Part shown: positions 12,737 through 22,386 of the stretch, piece after piece
Layout of the letters: each line of letters opens with the position of its first letter
How positions within the stretch are numbered: the stretch's first letter is position 1
From: Flavobacterium eburneipallidum
Lineage (GTDB): Bacteria; Bacteroidota; Bacteroidia; Flavobacteriales; Flavobacteriaceae
DNA: 64,000 nt
Assembly: GCF_027111355.2 (NCBI RefSeq)
Contig: NZ_CP114291.2
Coordinates: forward strand, 3,348,001 to 3,412,000
Direction of reading: 5' to 3'
The notes under the pieces: model-generated
Databases searched by the model: none
What the model was told of the DNA's origin: nothing
Seen by the model: only the letters and a program-made list of their open reading frames with translations
Made by a program: the position numbers and the translations under genes

Positions 12737-14824
12737 TTATTCAGAAACAAACTGCACAGTATAAGTTTTCACTACACCGTTATAATCAAACTTCACAATG
12801 GCATTTTCTGATAGTGACTTTGCCTGCGTAACTGTTACTTTTACTGCAGCATTATTGGTCGTAGCCGAAACGACAGGAATAGCAGTCATACCAGATGCAA
12901 TTTTGTGTTTTGCCTCATAAATATCATAGCCTACAATACCATTTGCATTAGTAGATCTAACAGGAGTTGCTGATAATGTTACTGCTTTTCCATCAACATT
13001 AATACTAACTTTTGGTACCACTGGAAGTGAAATTTTGTTTTTCTTAGAACTGAATCCAAGACCTGTAAAATCAAAAAGAGATTCAGTACCACTACCTTCT
13101 GCTACCAAGAAAATGGCATGTTTTTTATCTAAATTATCGACAAATTTTGAAACGTCAATTGTATATTTTGTAATATTCTGTGAAGCATTTTCAGGAACGA
13201 TAATCTCGCCTATTTTTTTTCCTTTCCATGTTTCATTATCCCAAGGCCCATCTATCCAAACATTGACTTTAAAAGATTTTGTTGTTTTTGGAGTTAGGAA
13301 AATATTAAATGCGGTATTGTTTCCTTTTTTTGTTCCTTCGAATGCCTTCAATCCGTTTTTATTGCTTTTGAGTCCACCAAAACCAAAATATTTATAACCT
13401 ACAATATGACCATTTTTTACATTGGTAATAGGCATGTGGTTGTCCCAGATATCCCAGGAATCTTGTTGAATACTATTGTCTGACAGATAAGAAGCATAAC
13501 CTGCTGAATAATATTGATAAGGATTTAGCCCATAAATATGAAACCCTTCCGAAGTCACTTCAGCCCCTTTGTATTCATTTCCCTTGCTGTCTTTTACAGT
13601 TGGGAATTTATTTTCTGAATAAGGATCGAACATACTAATTGATACTGTTCCTCCTTCAGCAACCGATTTTTGGTCCGAAGTTACCGTTACTGGAGCTACC
13701 ATTGCTTGGCGAGCAAATCCAAAACCTCGTGGAGGCCTGTGATAAAACACATACCATTGTCCATTTATTTGTTCAATGCTACCGTGTGTATTATGACCTG
13801 CATTTGAAGTTGTAATTGCAGTACCATCCTGATTCAACACTGGAGCACGTGAATCAACCAAAACCCCTCCTATTTTCCATGGTCCCAACGGAGAATCGCC
13901 AACAGCATAACGCAAAGTGGAATTAGAGCTGCTTATTCCATAATCTGGACCAGAATAACCGCTATAAATGGATACATATTTATTTCCAATCTTGCGAATG
14001 GAAGAGGCTTCGAAGAAATTGAATTTTCCTAAATCTTCTCCTTTAAAAATTTGAGGAAATTGGGTTCCTTCTGGATCACGAATTTCTCCGTAACGTCTGC
14101 CAGCGGGCAATAGTCGTTCAATTATTTTAGTTCCTGGTCTAAGAGAATACATTGTATTTTGATCTAATTCAGCCGCTGATGATTTCTGGAAACCCCAAAA
14201 ACCATAAGCCCTAAAACCTATTTGGAAATCAGGATCTTTTGGGTCGGTTATATATTCAATATAAACAGCAGGATCAAATCCCAAAATGCTTCCCGGAACA
14301 GTACGTTTGCCATCAGGAGTAAGATTGACAGGAGTAAAAGGTCCGTCTGGGCGACTTCCTTTAGCTACCATTGCTTCTCTATTTTGTCCACGACTGTGCG
14401 GATAAAGATAGTATTCTTTTTTGCCGTCTTTTCTTTTTATCTCAACCAGATCAGGAGCATACATAACATCCCATTGCCCATCAATTTGATAAGTAAAAGC
14501 AGGTCCTTCGTCTCTCCAACTAGAAAGATCTTCTACTGGTGCTGACCATATTCTAATATCTGGTCCACAATAGCTTGTCATTCTCAGATCGTGAGAACCA
14601 ATGATATAGGCGCGGAATTTCCCTGGATGATCTGGATCTTCAAAAACTCTAGGTTCTCCATCGGGTAAATGCTCCCATAATGGAAGATAAGGATTTCCTA
14701 TTGATTGATGTACAAACATTTTATCAGATTTGCTATCTGGAACTATCTTGTTTTGTCCTTTGACATTGGTTACACCAAGCAATGATGTAGCCATGCATAT
14801 TAAAATTATACTTCGACTTTTCAT
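12737..14824 (-). CDS. GH43-like enzyme with C-terminal carbohydrate-binding-like domains
   Basis: 695 aa with a signal peptide ending near TNVKG. The N-terminal propeller (about 35-395) has a plausible acid triad: Asp63 in EPRVFEDPDHPGKF, Asp184 in LGFDPAVYIEY and Glu272 in FFEASSIRKIG. HNTHGSIEQINGQWYVFYHR is the last-blade signature of GH43-type propellers. The remainder (about 440-600) looks like a beta-sandwich module (YKYFGFGGLKSN, FDFTGLGF), ending in an Ig-like region (about 615-695). The length and first-blade sequence differ from the other two GH43 genes here, so it probably has a different linkage specificity (arabinofuranose or galactofuranose are possibilities; not decidable from sequence). 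It is 117 nt downstream of GH95. Confidence 0.8.
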   Translation of the reverse strand: MKSRSIILICMATSLLGVTNVKGQNKIVPDSKSDKMFVHQSIGNPYLPLWEHLPDGEPRVFEDPDHPGKFRAYIIGSHDLRMTSYCGPDIRIWSAPVEDLSSWRDEGPAFTYQIDGQWDVMYAPDLVEIKRKDGKKEYYLYPHSRGQNREAMVAKGSRPDGPFTPVNLTPDGKRTVPGSILGFDPAVYIEYITDPKDPDFQIGFRAYGFWGFQKSSAAELDQNTMYSLRPGTKIIERLLPAGRRYGEIRDPEGTQFPQIFKGEDLGKFNFFEASSIRKIGNKYVSIYSGYSGPDYGISSSNSTLRYAVGDSPLGPWKIGGVLVDSRAPVLNQDGTAITTSNAGHNTHGSIEQINGQWYVFYHRPPRGFGFARQAMVAPVTVTSDQKSVAEGGTVSISMFDPYSENKFPTVKDSKGNEYKGAEVTSEGFHIYGLNPYQYYSAGYASYLSDNSIQQDSWDIWDNHMPITNVKNGHIVGYKYFGFGGLKSNKNGLKAFEGTKKGNNTAFNIFLTPKTTKSFKVNVWIDGPWDNETWKGKKIGEIIVPENASQNITKYTIDVSKFVDNLDKKHAIFLVAEGSGTESLFDFTGLGFSSKKNKISLPVVPKVSINVDGKAVTLSATPVRSTNANGIVGYDIYEAKHKIASGMTAIPVVSATTNNAAVKVTVTQAKSLSENAIVKFDYNGVVKTYTVQFVSE

Positions 14825-14941
14825 AGTAATTTATATCTTTTATTTAGTGTGTTTTATTTTTAAAAATGAACTTTATTCAATGCTAATCAGTAGAAACAAT
14901 AAAAATCTAAACCTAATTTTATGTTTCCTTGCAAATAATTT

Positions 14942-17407
14942 TTATAGAACTATAAAAGTGTATGTTTTCCCTTTTTTGGTATCCAAATCATATAAATAAG
15001 TGGTTTGAATAGCTAACGGCTTTATATCAGATTCTTTAGAAATAATTGGCTTTTCAACTTCATTCACTTGATAAAAAACATTAGAATTTTCACCTACTGC
15101 TTTTTTCAAATTTTTATGGTCTTTCATAGCAATTATTTCATTTGGAGTTCTTAATCTCAAATTTCCTCCAAGATTGGACTGAATGCTTACTGAAACTAAT
15201 TTTCCTTGTTTCCATTTCAAATCTTTAATTTCAAAACCTCCACGAGCTTTTAGACCACTTATTTCTCCATATCCTTTTAAGGCATCTGGCAAAGCGGGAA
15301 GCAAATGAATGGCTCCATCTGAACTTTGCATCAGCATTTCAGTAATTCCTGAAGTACAACCAAAATTTCCATCTATTTGAAATGGCGGATGAGCGTCAAA
15401 AAGATTGTTGTAAGTTCCTCCACCTCCTTTATTTACGCCAAGTGGAGTCAGTTGATTTTGAATTAAAGCATAAGCGTGATTTCCGTCTTGCATTTTGGCC
15501 CACCAGTTTACTTTCCACCCCATACTCCATCCTGTTGATACATCGCCACGTTGAAGTAACGTGTTTTTTGCAGCAGCAAAAAGTTCAGGAGTTCTATAAG
15601 CCGAAATTTGATTGGACGGATACAATCCATACAAATGCGAAATATGGCGGTGATTGTCTTTAGGATTATCAATATCGTCTATCCATTCTTGCAATTGATT
15701 GAATTTTCCAATTTGCATCGGTGGCAACATTTTTCGTAATATTCTTAAACTTTCGGCATATTCTTTATCTTTTCCCAATATTTCTGATGCTCTTATTGCC
15801 GAACTAAATACATCAAAAACGATTTGATTATCCATAGTAGAACCCGCAGTTATAGTAGAACCTTGATGTGCTGCTGGAGCATTTTCGGGTGAATTTCCTG
15901 GAGCTACAACCAGCCAGCCATTAACAGGATCTTTTACTAAAAAATCAGCATAGAAAGTAGCGGCACCTTTTAAGACTTCATATACAGACTGAAGATAATT
16001 TTTATTTCCTGTGTATAAATAACGCTCCCAAATATGCTGACTTAACCAACCACCACCAGCATTCCAAACTCCCCAAGTAGCACCATCTACTGCACCATTA
16101 ATTCTCCAAATATCAGTATTGTGATGTGCCATCCAACCCCGAGCACCATACATAACTTTTGCCGTTTCTTTACCCGTTTCGGCCAATTCCTGAATCATTT
16201 TTAAAAGTGGCTCATGCATTTCTGATAAATTAGTTTTCTCAGCCGGCCAGTAATTCATCTCTGTATTAATGTTGATTGTATATTTACTATCCCAAGCAGG
16301 CTTTAAACTATTATTCCAAATCCCTTGAAGATTTGCCGCCTGACCTCCTGGCTGCGAAGATGAAATCAATAAATATCGCCCATATTGATAATATAAAGCC
16401 ACGAAAGAAGGATCTGAAACATTTCTGAAATTAGCTAATCTTTGATCTGTAGGTACTTTAGCTGCCTCTGTACTTCCTAAATCCAATTTTACTCTTTTGA
16501 AATATTTTTGATATTTAGCTATATGTGCCGTTTTTAATTTATCAAAATTGGTACCAAATGCTTTATCTAAAAAGACCTTTGCCAATTCATTCTCATTACC
16601 ACTTATATCATTATAATTGATAAAATTCGTAGCAATGGAAACAAAAATGACAACTGAATTCGCTTTCTCAATTCGTATGGAATTAGCAACAGCATTTACA
16701 CTTCCGCCCTCAACTTTAAATCTAGCAAGTGCATTAAATTTCACCTTTCCTTCTACACCTTCAAGATCACTTGTTGTACCCATTAGCGAGATTTCACTAG
16801 TTCCATTAATAGCTATTTTTTGTTTCTTGTGTTGAGATGTATATCCAGCTGAAAAAGATAATTTCCCCGGTTGATCTGCAGAAAGTTTTATAACTAAAAT
16901 TCTATCTGAAAAAGAAGTAAACGCTTCTCTGGTATAGGTAACACCATCAACCTTATAAGTCGTTTTTGCGACAGCTTTTTCGATATCCAGTTCACGATAA
17001 TAATTTGTATAATTCTGTTGTCCAGAAAAATTCAATTCTAAATTGCCAACAGATTGAAACGTCTGACCGTGAGATTTCTTTGTGATAATGTTTTCATTAG
17101 TCAATTTTTCAGCAGCCTTATATTCGCCTTGAAAAATGAGTTTTCTAATTTCTGGCAAAGCACCAAGAGCATTAGGATTGTCGTTTCTGTTAGGACTTCC
17201 GCTCCAAACAGTACCTTCATTCAATTGAAAAATTTCTTTTTCAACATTTCCATAAACCATAGTCCCTTGAAAGCCATTCCCTATTGGCAATGCGTTTTCC
17301 CAAACAGTACCTGATGGTGTGTTGTACCAAAGTTTTAAATCATTTGTTTGTTGAGCAAATAATGTAAATCCAGAAAAAAGCAGGATGTTAAACAGGGATT
17401 TCTTCAT
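14942..17407 (-). CDS. GH95 alpha-L-fucosidase / alpha-L-galactosidase
   Basis: 821 aa with a signal peptide (MKKSLFNILLFSGFTLFA). N-terminal beta-sandwich (LWYNTPSGTVWENALPIGNG, about 25-270), then an (alpha/alpha)6 barrel and a C-terminal beta-domain. The catalytic set known from bifidobacterial AfcA is present: Asn379 and Asn381 in TININTEMNYWP (which activate water), Glu508 in PGNSPEN (acid) and Asp679 in QIDGNFG. The family removes alpha-1,2-L-fucose or, in some xylan loci, alpha-L-galactose. In a GH98-containing locus alpha-L-galactosidase is attractive, as for B. ovatus BACOVA_03438 (from memory). It is the first gene of the exo-enzyme operon, with its own promoter and operator-like site about 125-160 nt upstream (17530-17570). 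Confidence 0.93.
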   Translation of the reverse strand: MKKSLFNILLFSGFTLFAQQTNDLKLWYNTPSGTVWENALPIGNGFQGTMVYGNVEKEIFQLNEGTVWSGSPNRNDNPNALGALPEIRKLIFQGEYKAAEKLTNENIITKKSHGQTFQSVGNLELNFSGQQNYTNYYRELDIEKAVAKTTYKVDGVTYTREAFTSFSDRILVIKLSADQPGKLSFSAGYTSQHKKQKIAINGTSEISLMGTTSDLEGVEGKVKFNALARFKVEGGSVNAVANSIRIEKANSVVIFVSIATNFINYNDISGNENELAKVFLDKAFGTNFDKLKTAHIAKYQKYFKRVKLDLGSTEAAKVPTDQRLANFRNVSDPSFVALYYQYGRYLLISSSQPGGQAANLQGIWNNSLKPAWDSKYTININTEMNYWPAEKTNLSEMHEPLLKMIQELAETGKETAKVMYGARGWMAHHNTDIWRINGAVDGATWGVWNAGGGWLSQHIWERYLYTGNKNYLQSVYEVLKGAATFYADFLVKDPVNGWLVVAPGNSPENAPAAHQGSTITAGSTMDNQIVFDVFSSAIRASEILGKDKEYAESLRILRKMLPPMQIGKFNQLQEWIDDIDNPKDNHRHISHLYGLYPSNQISAYRTPELFAAAKNTLLQRGDVSTGWSMGWKVNWWAKMQDGNHAYALIQNQLTPLGVNKGGGGTYNNLFDAHPPFQIDGNFGCTSGITEMLMQSSDGAIHLLPALPDALKGYGEISGLKARGGFEIKDLKWKQGKLVSVSIQSNLGGNLRLRTPNEIIAMKDHKNLKKAVGENSNVFYQVNEVEKPIISKESDIKPLAIQTTYLYDLDTKKGKTYTFIVL

Positions 17408-17529
17408 AGTTCTTTCTTCTTTTTGAGGATTTTTTTAACACGATTAATACAAAAACATAAAAAGTGTTAATAATACACTTTTAAAAAAAATCAAAAAAAA
17501 ATCCTTGGAAGAATTTAATTTTAGAAAAA

Positions 17530-17570
17530 CAAATATATGTATTTAAAACAAAACAAACAATCGGTTGTGT
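17530..17570 (-). promoter_or_regulatory. Promoter with operator-like site A upstream of GH95
   Basis: On the minus strand the -7 box is TATATTTG (complement of 17530-17537), matching TAnnTTTG. A TTG -33 element lies at 17558-17560 with 20-nt spacing. The near-palindrome ACAACCGATTGT (complement of 17557-17568) covers that -33 element. The motif recurs at three other non-coding places in the window. A protein bound here would block the -33 box, so repression is the simplest reading. The start codon of GH95 is about 120 nt downstream. The rest of the 17408-17860 gap shows only AT-rich sequence and the GH98 terminator. Confidence 0.62.
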
Positions 17571-17720
17571 TATAAATTTTATACTTAAACTAAAAAATAA
17601 CATTTTTTTTATATTATCTGAAATTATATTTGCCAAAATAAAAAATATTATCAGTCTTTAATGATAATTATGTTACACCTTGCAATATTAGTTACCAGAA
17701 AACAATTATATAGTTAATAA

Positions 17721-17750
17721 TAAAAAAACCGTCCCAAATTTTGAGACGGG
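17721..17750 (-). terminator. Rho-independent terminator after GH98
   Basis: The stem CCGTC...GACGG (17729-17749) has an inner CAAA/TTTG extension and one mismatch. On the minus strand a run of Ts (complement of 17722-17728) follows directly. It lies about 110 nt past the GH98 stop, so GH98 transcription should end before the GH95 promoter. Confidence 0.8.
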
Positions 17751-17860
17751 TTCTGACAATCTTACCTAAACTACTTATATTTAAGTAATTATTTTTGTGG
17801 TGTTAATTTTATTTACATCTAAAATTAGCCTCATTGTTTTTTATAAAAACCTTTAAAAAA

Positions 17861-20800
17861 TTAAAGGTTTCCTTTTTTATAAATTTTCTTTGTTCTTATT
17901 GTACCGTCTGACATAAAGTTTTTTACGATGATAATAATGCCACTAAGATTATCTATGCTTGACAATCTTTGTCCTAATAAATTATAATATTGAGAATATA
18001 AAACTTTTGTTGAATCTGGTTTAAAATCTTCAGTTCCTAATCCTCCCGATTCATCTAACCCATTAAAAGAAATATCATCCATATAAAAATCTAGATTATT
18101 AACAGCTAAGCCCCATACAATTTGAGTAGCACCTGTTGTGTGGACTGTACCACTATCGACAGTAGAGCCACCTGTAATCCAATTTACACCGTCTGTTGAA
18201 TATTCCATTTTTAATGAAACACTTAGACTTCCTGAAACAGATGCTCTATACCATACTGGCTGACCAGGACTTGGATCAAAACTTGGATATGTCGTAACTA
18301 AAGTTGTGAGTCCACTTGATGTTGAGCGATAAATTCTAAATTGTGTAGTAGTTCCTGAATTATAAACCAATAACAAGTAACCTTCCATTATGCCTTGAAC
18401 ATACCCTGATGATGCAGTGCCAATTTTACTAGTATTACCTCTTAACAAAACACCTACTTTATATTCATTTGTACCAGAACCAATGTATTGCTTCCAAGTA
18501 ACTGAATAATCTGTACCTGTTTTTGAAAAAGCATTCAAATCCATCACTCCAGTAGCATTTTTTTGACCCACACCATAAGGTTTAATAACATTAGTTGTCA
18601 AATTATTGGCATCTGTATAAGACACTACTCCAGCAGTTGCGGCATTAGCTACTCCAATAGTTACATTATTTGCAGGAGGTGTTGATGCCGATGTTGTAGC
18701 TGCATCACTAGTAAAATCATATTTAACAAACATAGGAAGTTGATTTACCTTACCAGTTAATTTTACCTGACTTTCTATTGCATTGGTCGTTTTTACTGTA
18801 ATTGTACCTAATTTTTCACCTATTGACAATCCCGATTTCATACGAACAAATAAAGTTGTATTAGCTACAGTTCCATTGACTTGCGAAAGTGTAAGCGTAG
18901 GTTGATATGTACCATCAGCCGTCAAAGACAGTTCATAATTTTCATGAGCTTCAACAGTTATATCTCCAACTAGAGAACTTCCTGAAACAGAGAACATTTG
19001 ACTACCTGATGGTCCTGAATCCTGAACATAAGTAAATCCATCCATATTAAATTTAGATACAGCTAAACTCGAAGTAGAAAATTTAATATCATCCATTACC
19101 CAACTAAAGTTGTTTGAGCTTAATCCCCAAACTAATTCTGAAGATCCTAAAGGATAGGTAGCATCTTGATAAGTTGTTTGTGTTCCACCTTCCCAATTTA
19201 CACCATCTGCTGAAAATTCGAAAATTAACTTATCTCCAATTGCAGAAGCTCTAAACCATGCTGGTTGATCTGGCGTTACTTTAAGAGTTGTAGTGGTATA
19301 AGTAGGTTTTGCTGCAATGCCATTTGTACCTGCAACGTAAGGCTGAAGTGTAATGGTACCATCAGCATTGTTTAAAACGATAAACAAATACCCTTTTTTC
19401 ATTCCATCGGCATAAGCGGATGAACCATTTGCTCTTAGCAATACTCCTTTTTTTCCTCCGCTAGCGGTATAATATTCTTTCCAAGTAACAGAGTAATCAG
19501 TTGCGTCGGTTGGAAACATATTCAAATCGGCTACTCCTGTTCCGTTTGTTGCTCCAACAGAATATGCTTTAAAAGCATTGGTGATATTTGAATTTGCGTC
19601 AGTATGTGATACTACACCAGCGCTACCACTTTTTATGGTAATTAAATTTGCAGGAGGTGTAGTAGCAGTTGTAGTAACTACATCATCAGTGAAATTATAT
19701 ATTCCATTATTCTCATTTTGTGAAAAAGTAATGTTATCAAAGTAAATAACATATGAGCCTGAAGAATTTGCTTGCAATTTTATTTCATTGTCTCCTTCAT
19801 TCAATTCTATATTTTGAGAAACAATTGCCCAAGTACTTGCATCATTAGTTTCGCTAAATATTGGAGTGGCAACTTTAGTTCCATTTACATACAAATCAAT
19901 GTTTGTAATAGCTGAATTAGGAGCTGCATATCTGATGTTAAGTTGATACGTTCCTTTTCTTAAAGCTTTAATTACATCTTTTATACTTGCAGCAGCATTG
20001 GTTCCAAAATCTAAATATCCTTGCCCTTGATAATTTCTTATACTACCATTTTGACCACCAGTAGTAATGCTATTTATGTTCTTATAATCGAAATGCTCCG
20101 CTTCATTTTGACGAGCCCCAAGATAAACTGAAGGTTTGTTAGGTACAACCAAAGCAGCATCAGTATAATCAGTCAAACGTTGTGTTCCGTTACCCGCACA
20201 ATTTACAGTTAAATCAAGAGGTCCATTATGCTGAATTGTTAACGTAAGTACTCCTGCAGTCCAATTTTTTGTAACCACACTCGCCAAATGGCTTGCTCTA
20301 TCTTCATAAGTATATGTTGGTTCTGTAGTACTTCCATATATTTTGATAATATCAGTTTTTAAACTAGCATCCTTCTCATTGTAATTTGTCAAATAGAAAT
20401 TAACTTTATTTGAAAACTCCTTAATGATTCCCGAAGTATATTGTGAGTAAACAAGTTCCATCTTTTCACAACTATTGTATTTAAACGGAACACTGGCACT
20501 AGCAGTTTGCGGAACAACTGCTTTATAGGGATTATAAGTTACCCATCCATTTTCATTTCTTGCCACAAATAAATCTCCAGTATATTCTTCAGGAAACAAA
20601 GTGTTAAACTCAGTTTGTTTAGAAGCAATACTCGGCCATCTGCTGGCATAATTCGACTTGTTAACTTTTATATTAAATGATTGAGCATCTGAATCATCTA
20701 ATTGGAAAACCGTTGGGATAGTTGGATAACGTCCCGTTTTCTTAAAGAAACTCTTGTTATCTTTAAGATTACCATCACCATCCATACGATAAAGTCCCTC

Positions 20801-21943
20801 AAACATAGTCTGAGGAGAGCTATAAATATCATCAGGTGAGCCCGTTTGAACATTATTAATAATCACAAGCTTAGCTCTATTAATAACCTCTTTTCTAGTT
20901 GGAATACGTATAGTACCATCAAGAACTTTACGAAAAATATCTATACTTGTATTATCAAATTGGGGAAAAGTTTTCCAATTTCTAGCCTTATAACCATCCG
21001 CGATGTCAATTCGGTTTGTTTCCTGGAAACACTGTGTCCAGATAAGTTCAGGACCATCAATTACGGTTTGTCCATTCAGCATCATGTGTTCAAAATGTGG
21101 TGCACCAGCAGTAGCCATGGTAAAACCTTCATGTACTCCATTACTATTTGTCCATCCTGTATCATCGTATCGAATACCGTAATTCCCACTATAACCCGAA
21201 AGATAAGCGCCTAAGCAAATACTCTCCATATCAGACTGATAAGACTGTGTTGTATATTTATCTGACAAAATATAATTTTCTGTATAATTGCGACATGCTG
21301 CTGCAAAACTTGGATTACGCTTCATCATTCCAATAGGATTTATGGAAGGACTCCATTCTGTTCCACACCAACTTACCGATAGATAACCACCATATTTATT
21401 ACTTAATTTTAATAAATTAGCAAAGTGCGCCATCCTATCACTCCATTTTGCCGAAAGCGGGTCTGTAGCATCATCATATCCCCAAAATTGTTCGGCATAA
21501 TTAAACCCTATAAAGTTTGGGTATTGTTTATAAAACTCTTCATAAACCGAAAGGTCAAAATCTGAAAATTGAGTAAAGCCACCACTTGATGGCTGAATCA
21601 TTACCCACATTTGGTTCTGTGCACAAGTTCTAATCCATGACTTGGCAATTTCGTAGCCATATTCAGCCACTTTAAATTGACTGGTTGCTGCATCATGGCT
21701 AATGGAAAGTGAAATATTCATAACCACGTAGGGACGAATATCTGCTGGAATTAGATCTATGATTTTTTGAGGATCAGCATAGTTCCAAGTATCAATGTGA
21801 ATCAACCACATGGGTTGATTTGACGAAATAGGCCTCCTTAAGGGAGTGTTTTGTTGAGCATAAGTTGTATGCACAATAAAAAAAAGAACCATTACTATAA
21901 TATTTTTAATACATAGTTTATTAAAATGTAGTTTTTTATTCAT
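17861..21943 (-). CDS. GH98 endo-glycosidase, modular (endo-xylanase or endo-galactosidase type)
   Basis: 1360 aa with a signal peptide (ends HTTYAQ). The GH98 barrel spans about 40-370, with Glu151 in YAEQFWGYDD, Asp260/Asp261 in RYDDTGW and Glu299 in IDGPELIW as the likely acid and base residues of this inverting family. The GH98 C-terminal beta-domain follows (about 390-590), then a CBM6/35-like module (about 605-745, NEAEHFDYKNI to YVIYFDNITF). Next are two copies of a roughly 205-residue module (about 750-960 and 1060-1285) separated by an Ig/BACON-like sandwich. The last 40 residues (YYNLLGQRL...GTIRTKKIYKK) look like the short sorting-type tail of Bacteroidota surface enzymes. Known activities are blood-group endo-beta-galactosidase and, in B. 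ovatus, endo-xylanase on highly decorated xylan; the latter fits here. It would be the surface enzyme that cuts the polymer before SusC/D import. Confidence 0.88.
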   Translation of the reverse strand: MNKKLHFNKLCIKNIIVMVLFFIVHTTYAQQNTPLRRPISSNQPMWLIHIDTWNYADPQKIIDLIPADIRPYVVMNISLSISHDAATSQFKVAEYGYEIAKSWIRTCAQNQMWVMIQPSSGGFTQFSDFDLSVYEEFYKQYPNFIGFNYAEQFWGYDDATDPLSAKWSDRMAHFANLLKLSNKYGGYLSVSWCGTEWSPSINPIGMMKRNPSFAAACRNYTENYILSDKYTTQSYQSDMESICLGAYLSGYSGNYGIRYDDTGWTNSNGVHEGFTMATAGAPHFEHMMLNGQTVIDGPELIWTQCFQETNRIDIADGYKARNWKTFPQFDNTSIDIFRKVLDGTIRIPTRKEVINRAKLVIINNVQTGSPDDIYSSPQTMFEGLYRMDGDGNLKDNKSFFKKTGRYPTIPTVFQLDDSDAQSFNIKVNKSNYASRWPSIASKQTEFNTLFPEEYTGDLFVARNENGWVTYNPYKAVVPQTASASVPFKYNSCEKMELVYSQYTSGIIKEFSNKVNFYLTNYNEKDASLKTDIIKIYGSTTEPTYTYEDRASHLASVVTKNWTAGVLTLTIQHNGPLDLTVNCAGNGTQRLTDYTDAALVVPNKPSVYLGARQNEAEHFDYKNINSITTGGQNGSIRNYQGQGYLDFGTNAAASIKDVIKALRKGTYQLNIRYAAPNSAITNIDLYVNGTKVATPIFSETNDASTWAIVSQNIELNEGDNEIKLQANSSGSYVIYFDNITFSQNENNGIYNFTDDVVTTTATTPPANLITIKSGSAGVVSHTDANSNITNAFKAYSVGATNGTGVADLNMFPTDATDYSVTWKEYYTASGGKKGVLLRANGSSAYADGMKKGYLFIVLNNADGTITLQPYVAGTNGIAAKPTYTTTTLKVTPDQPAWFRASAIGDKLIFEFSADGVNWEGGTQTTYQDATYPLGSSELVWGLSSNNFSWVMDDIKFSTSSLAVSKFNMDGFTYVQDSGPSGSQMFSVSGSSLVGDITVEAHENYELSLTADGTYQPTLTLSQVNGTVANTTLFVRMKSGLSIGEKLGTITVKTTNAIESQVKLTGKVNQLPMFVKYDFTSDAATTSASTPPANNVTIGVANAATAGVVSYTDANNLTTNVIKPYGVGQKNATGVMDLNAFSKTGTDYSVTWKQYIGSGTNEYKVGVLLRGNTSKIGTASSGYVQGIMEGYLLLVYNSGTTTQFRIYRSTSSGLTTLVTTYPSFDPSPGQPVWYRASVSGSLSVSLKMEYSTDGVNWITGGSTVDSGTVHTTGATQIVWGLAVNNLDFYMDDISFNGLDESGGLGTEDFKPDSTKVLYSQYYNLLGQRLSSIDNLSGIIIIVKNFMSDGTIRTKKIYKKGNL

Positions 21944-21998
21944 TTTTAATTGTAGTATTTATAATTAAATTTTTTCTGAAATATTATCTTTTGCCATT

Positions 21999-22213
21999 TC
22001 AAATTATAATGAGTCCATTTTGAGGACATATAGACATTTTACCTACTTTCACATTAGGCACTAAACTATTACTTGGATCAATTAATCCAAGGATGGCAAC
22101 AACTTTATTAGTGATTTTTAGTGGTATTGTAAAATCTGTATTCTATTTACTTCCAAGACCTTTGCAAGTAAACAGCACAATCAAAATAATGAGTACTATT
22201 ATTTTTTATTCAA
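21999..22213 (-). pseudogene. Decayed short lipoprotein frame upstream of GH98
   Basis: One frame on the minus strand reads KIIVLIILIVLFTCKGLGSK, stop, then NTDFTIPLKITNKVVAILG and LIDPSNSLVPNVKVGK, to a TGA at 21999-22001. The first part looks like a lipoprotein signal (LFTC lipobox). The start would be TTG at 22213, but a one-base deficit in a run of six As breaks the frame, and a TAG interrupts after the lipobox. The remainder is only about 50 codons, shorter than a normal PUL lipoprotein. I do not recognise the family. It is probably the residue of a surface lipoprotein or enzyme once encoded between the SusD-linked lipoprotein and GH98. It could instead be a chance open frame. Confidence 0.35.
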
Positions 22214-22237
22214 TAATTTATTTTAATAATTTCTCAT

Positions 22238-22276
22238 AAAAAAACAGTAGTAAATGAAAATACTACTGTTTCAAAA
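22238..22276 (-). terminator. Terminator hairpin after the SusCD/lipoprotein operon
   Basis: An inverted repeat AAACAGTAGTA...TACTACTGTTT (about 22244-22273) with an 8-nt loop. On the minus strand it is followed by a long T-run, the shape of an intrinsic terminator. It is about 115 nt past the stop of the gene ending at 22387. Two other inverted repeats lie between them: TTGACTAAGATTT at 22321-22333 pairing with 22357-22369, and CTAACCTG pairing imperfectly with CAGATTAG near 22294-22314. Confidence 0.65.
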
Positions 22277-22386
22277 ATTATTATTTTTCATCCTAACCTG
22301 AAAAACAGATTAGTTTTTTATTGACTAAGATTTCAATGACAATGCTATCAATTAAAAAATCTTAGTCAATCTTATATTAAAAACTT

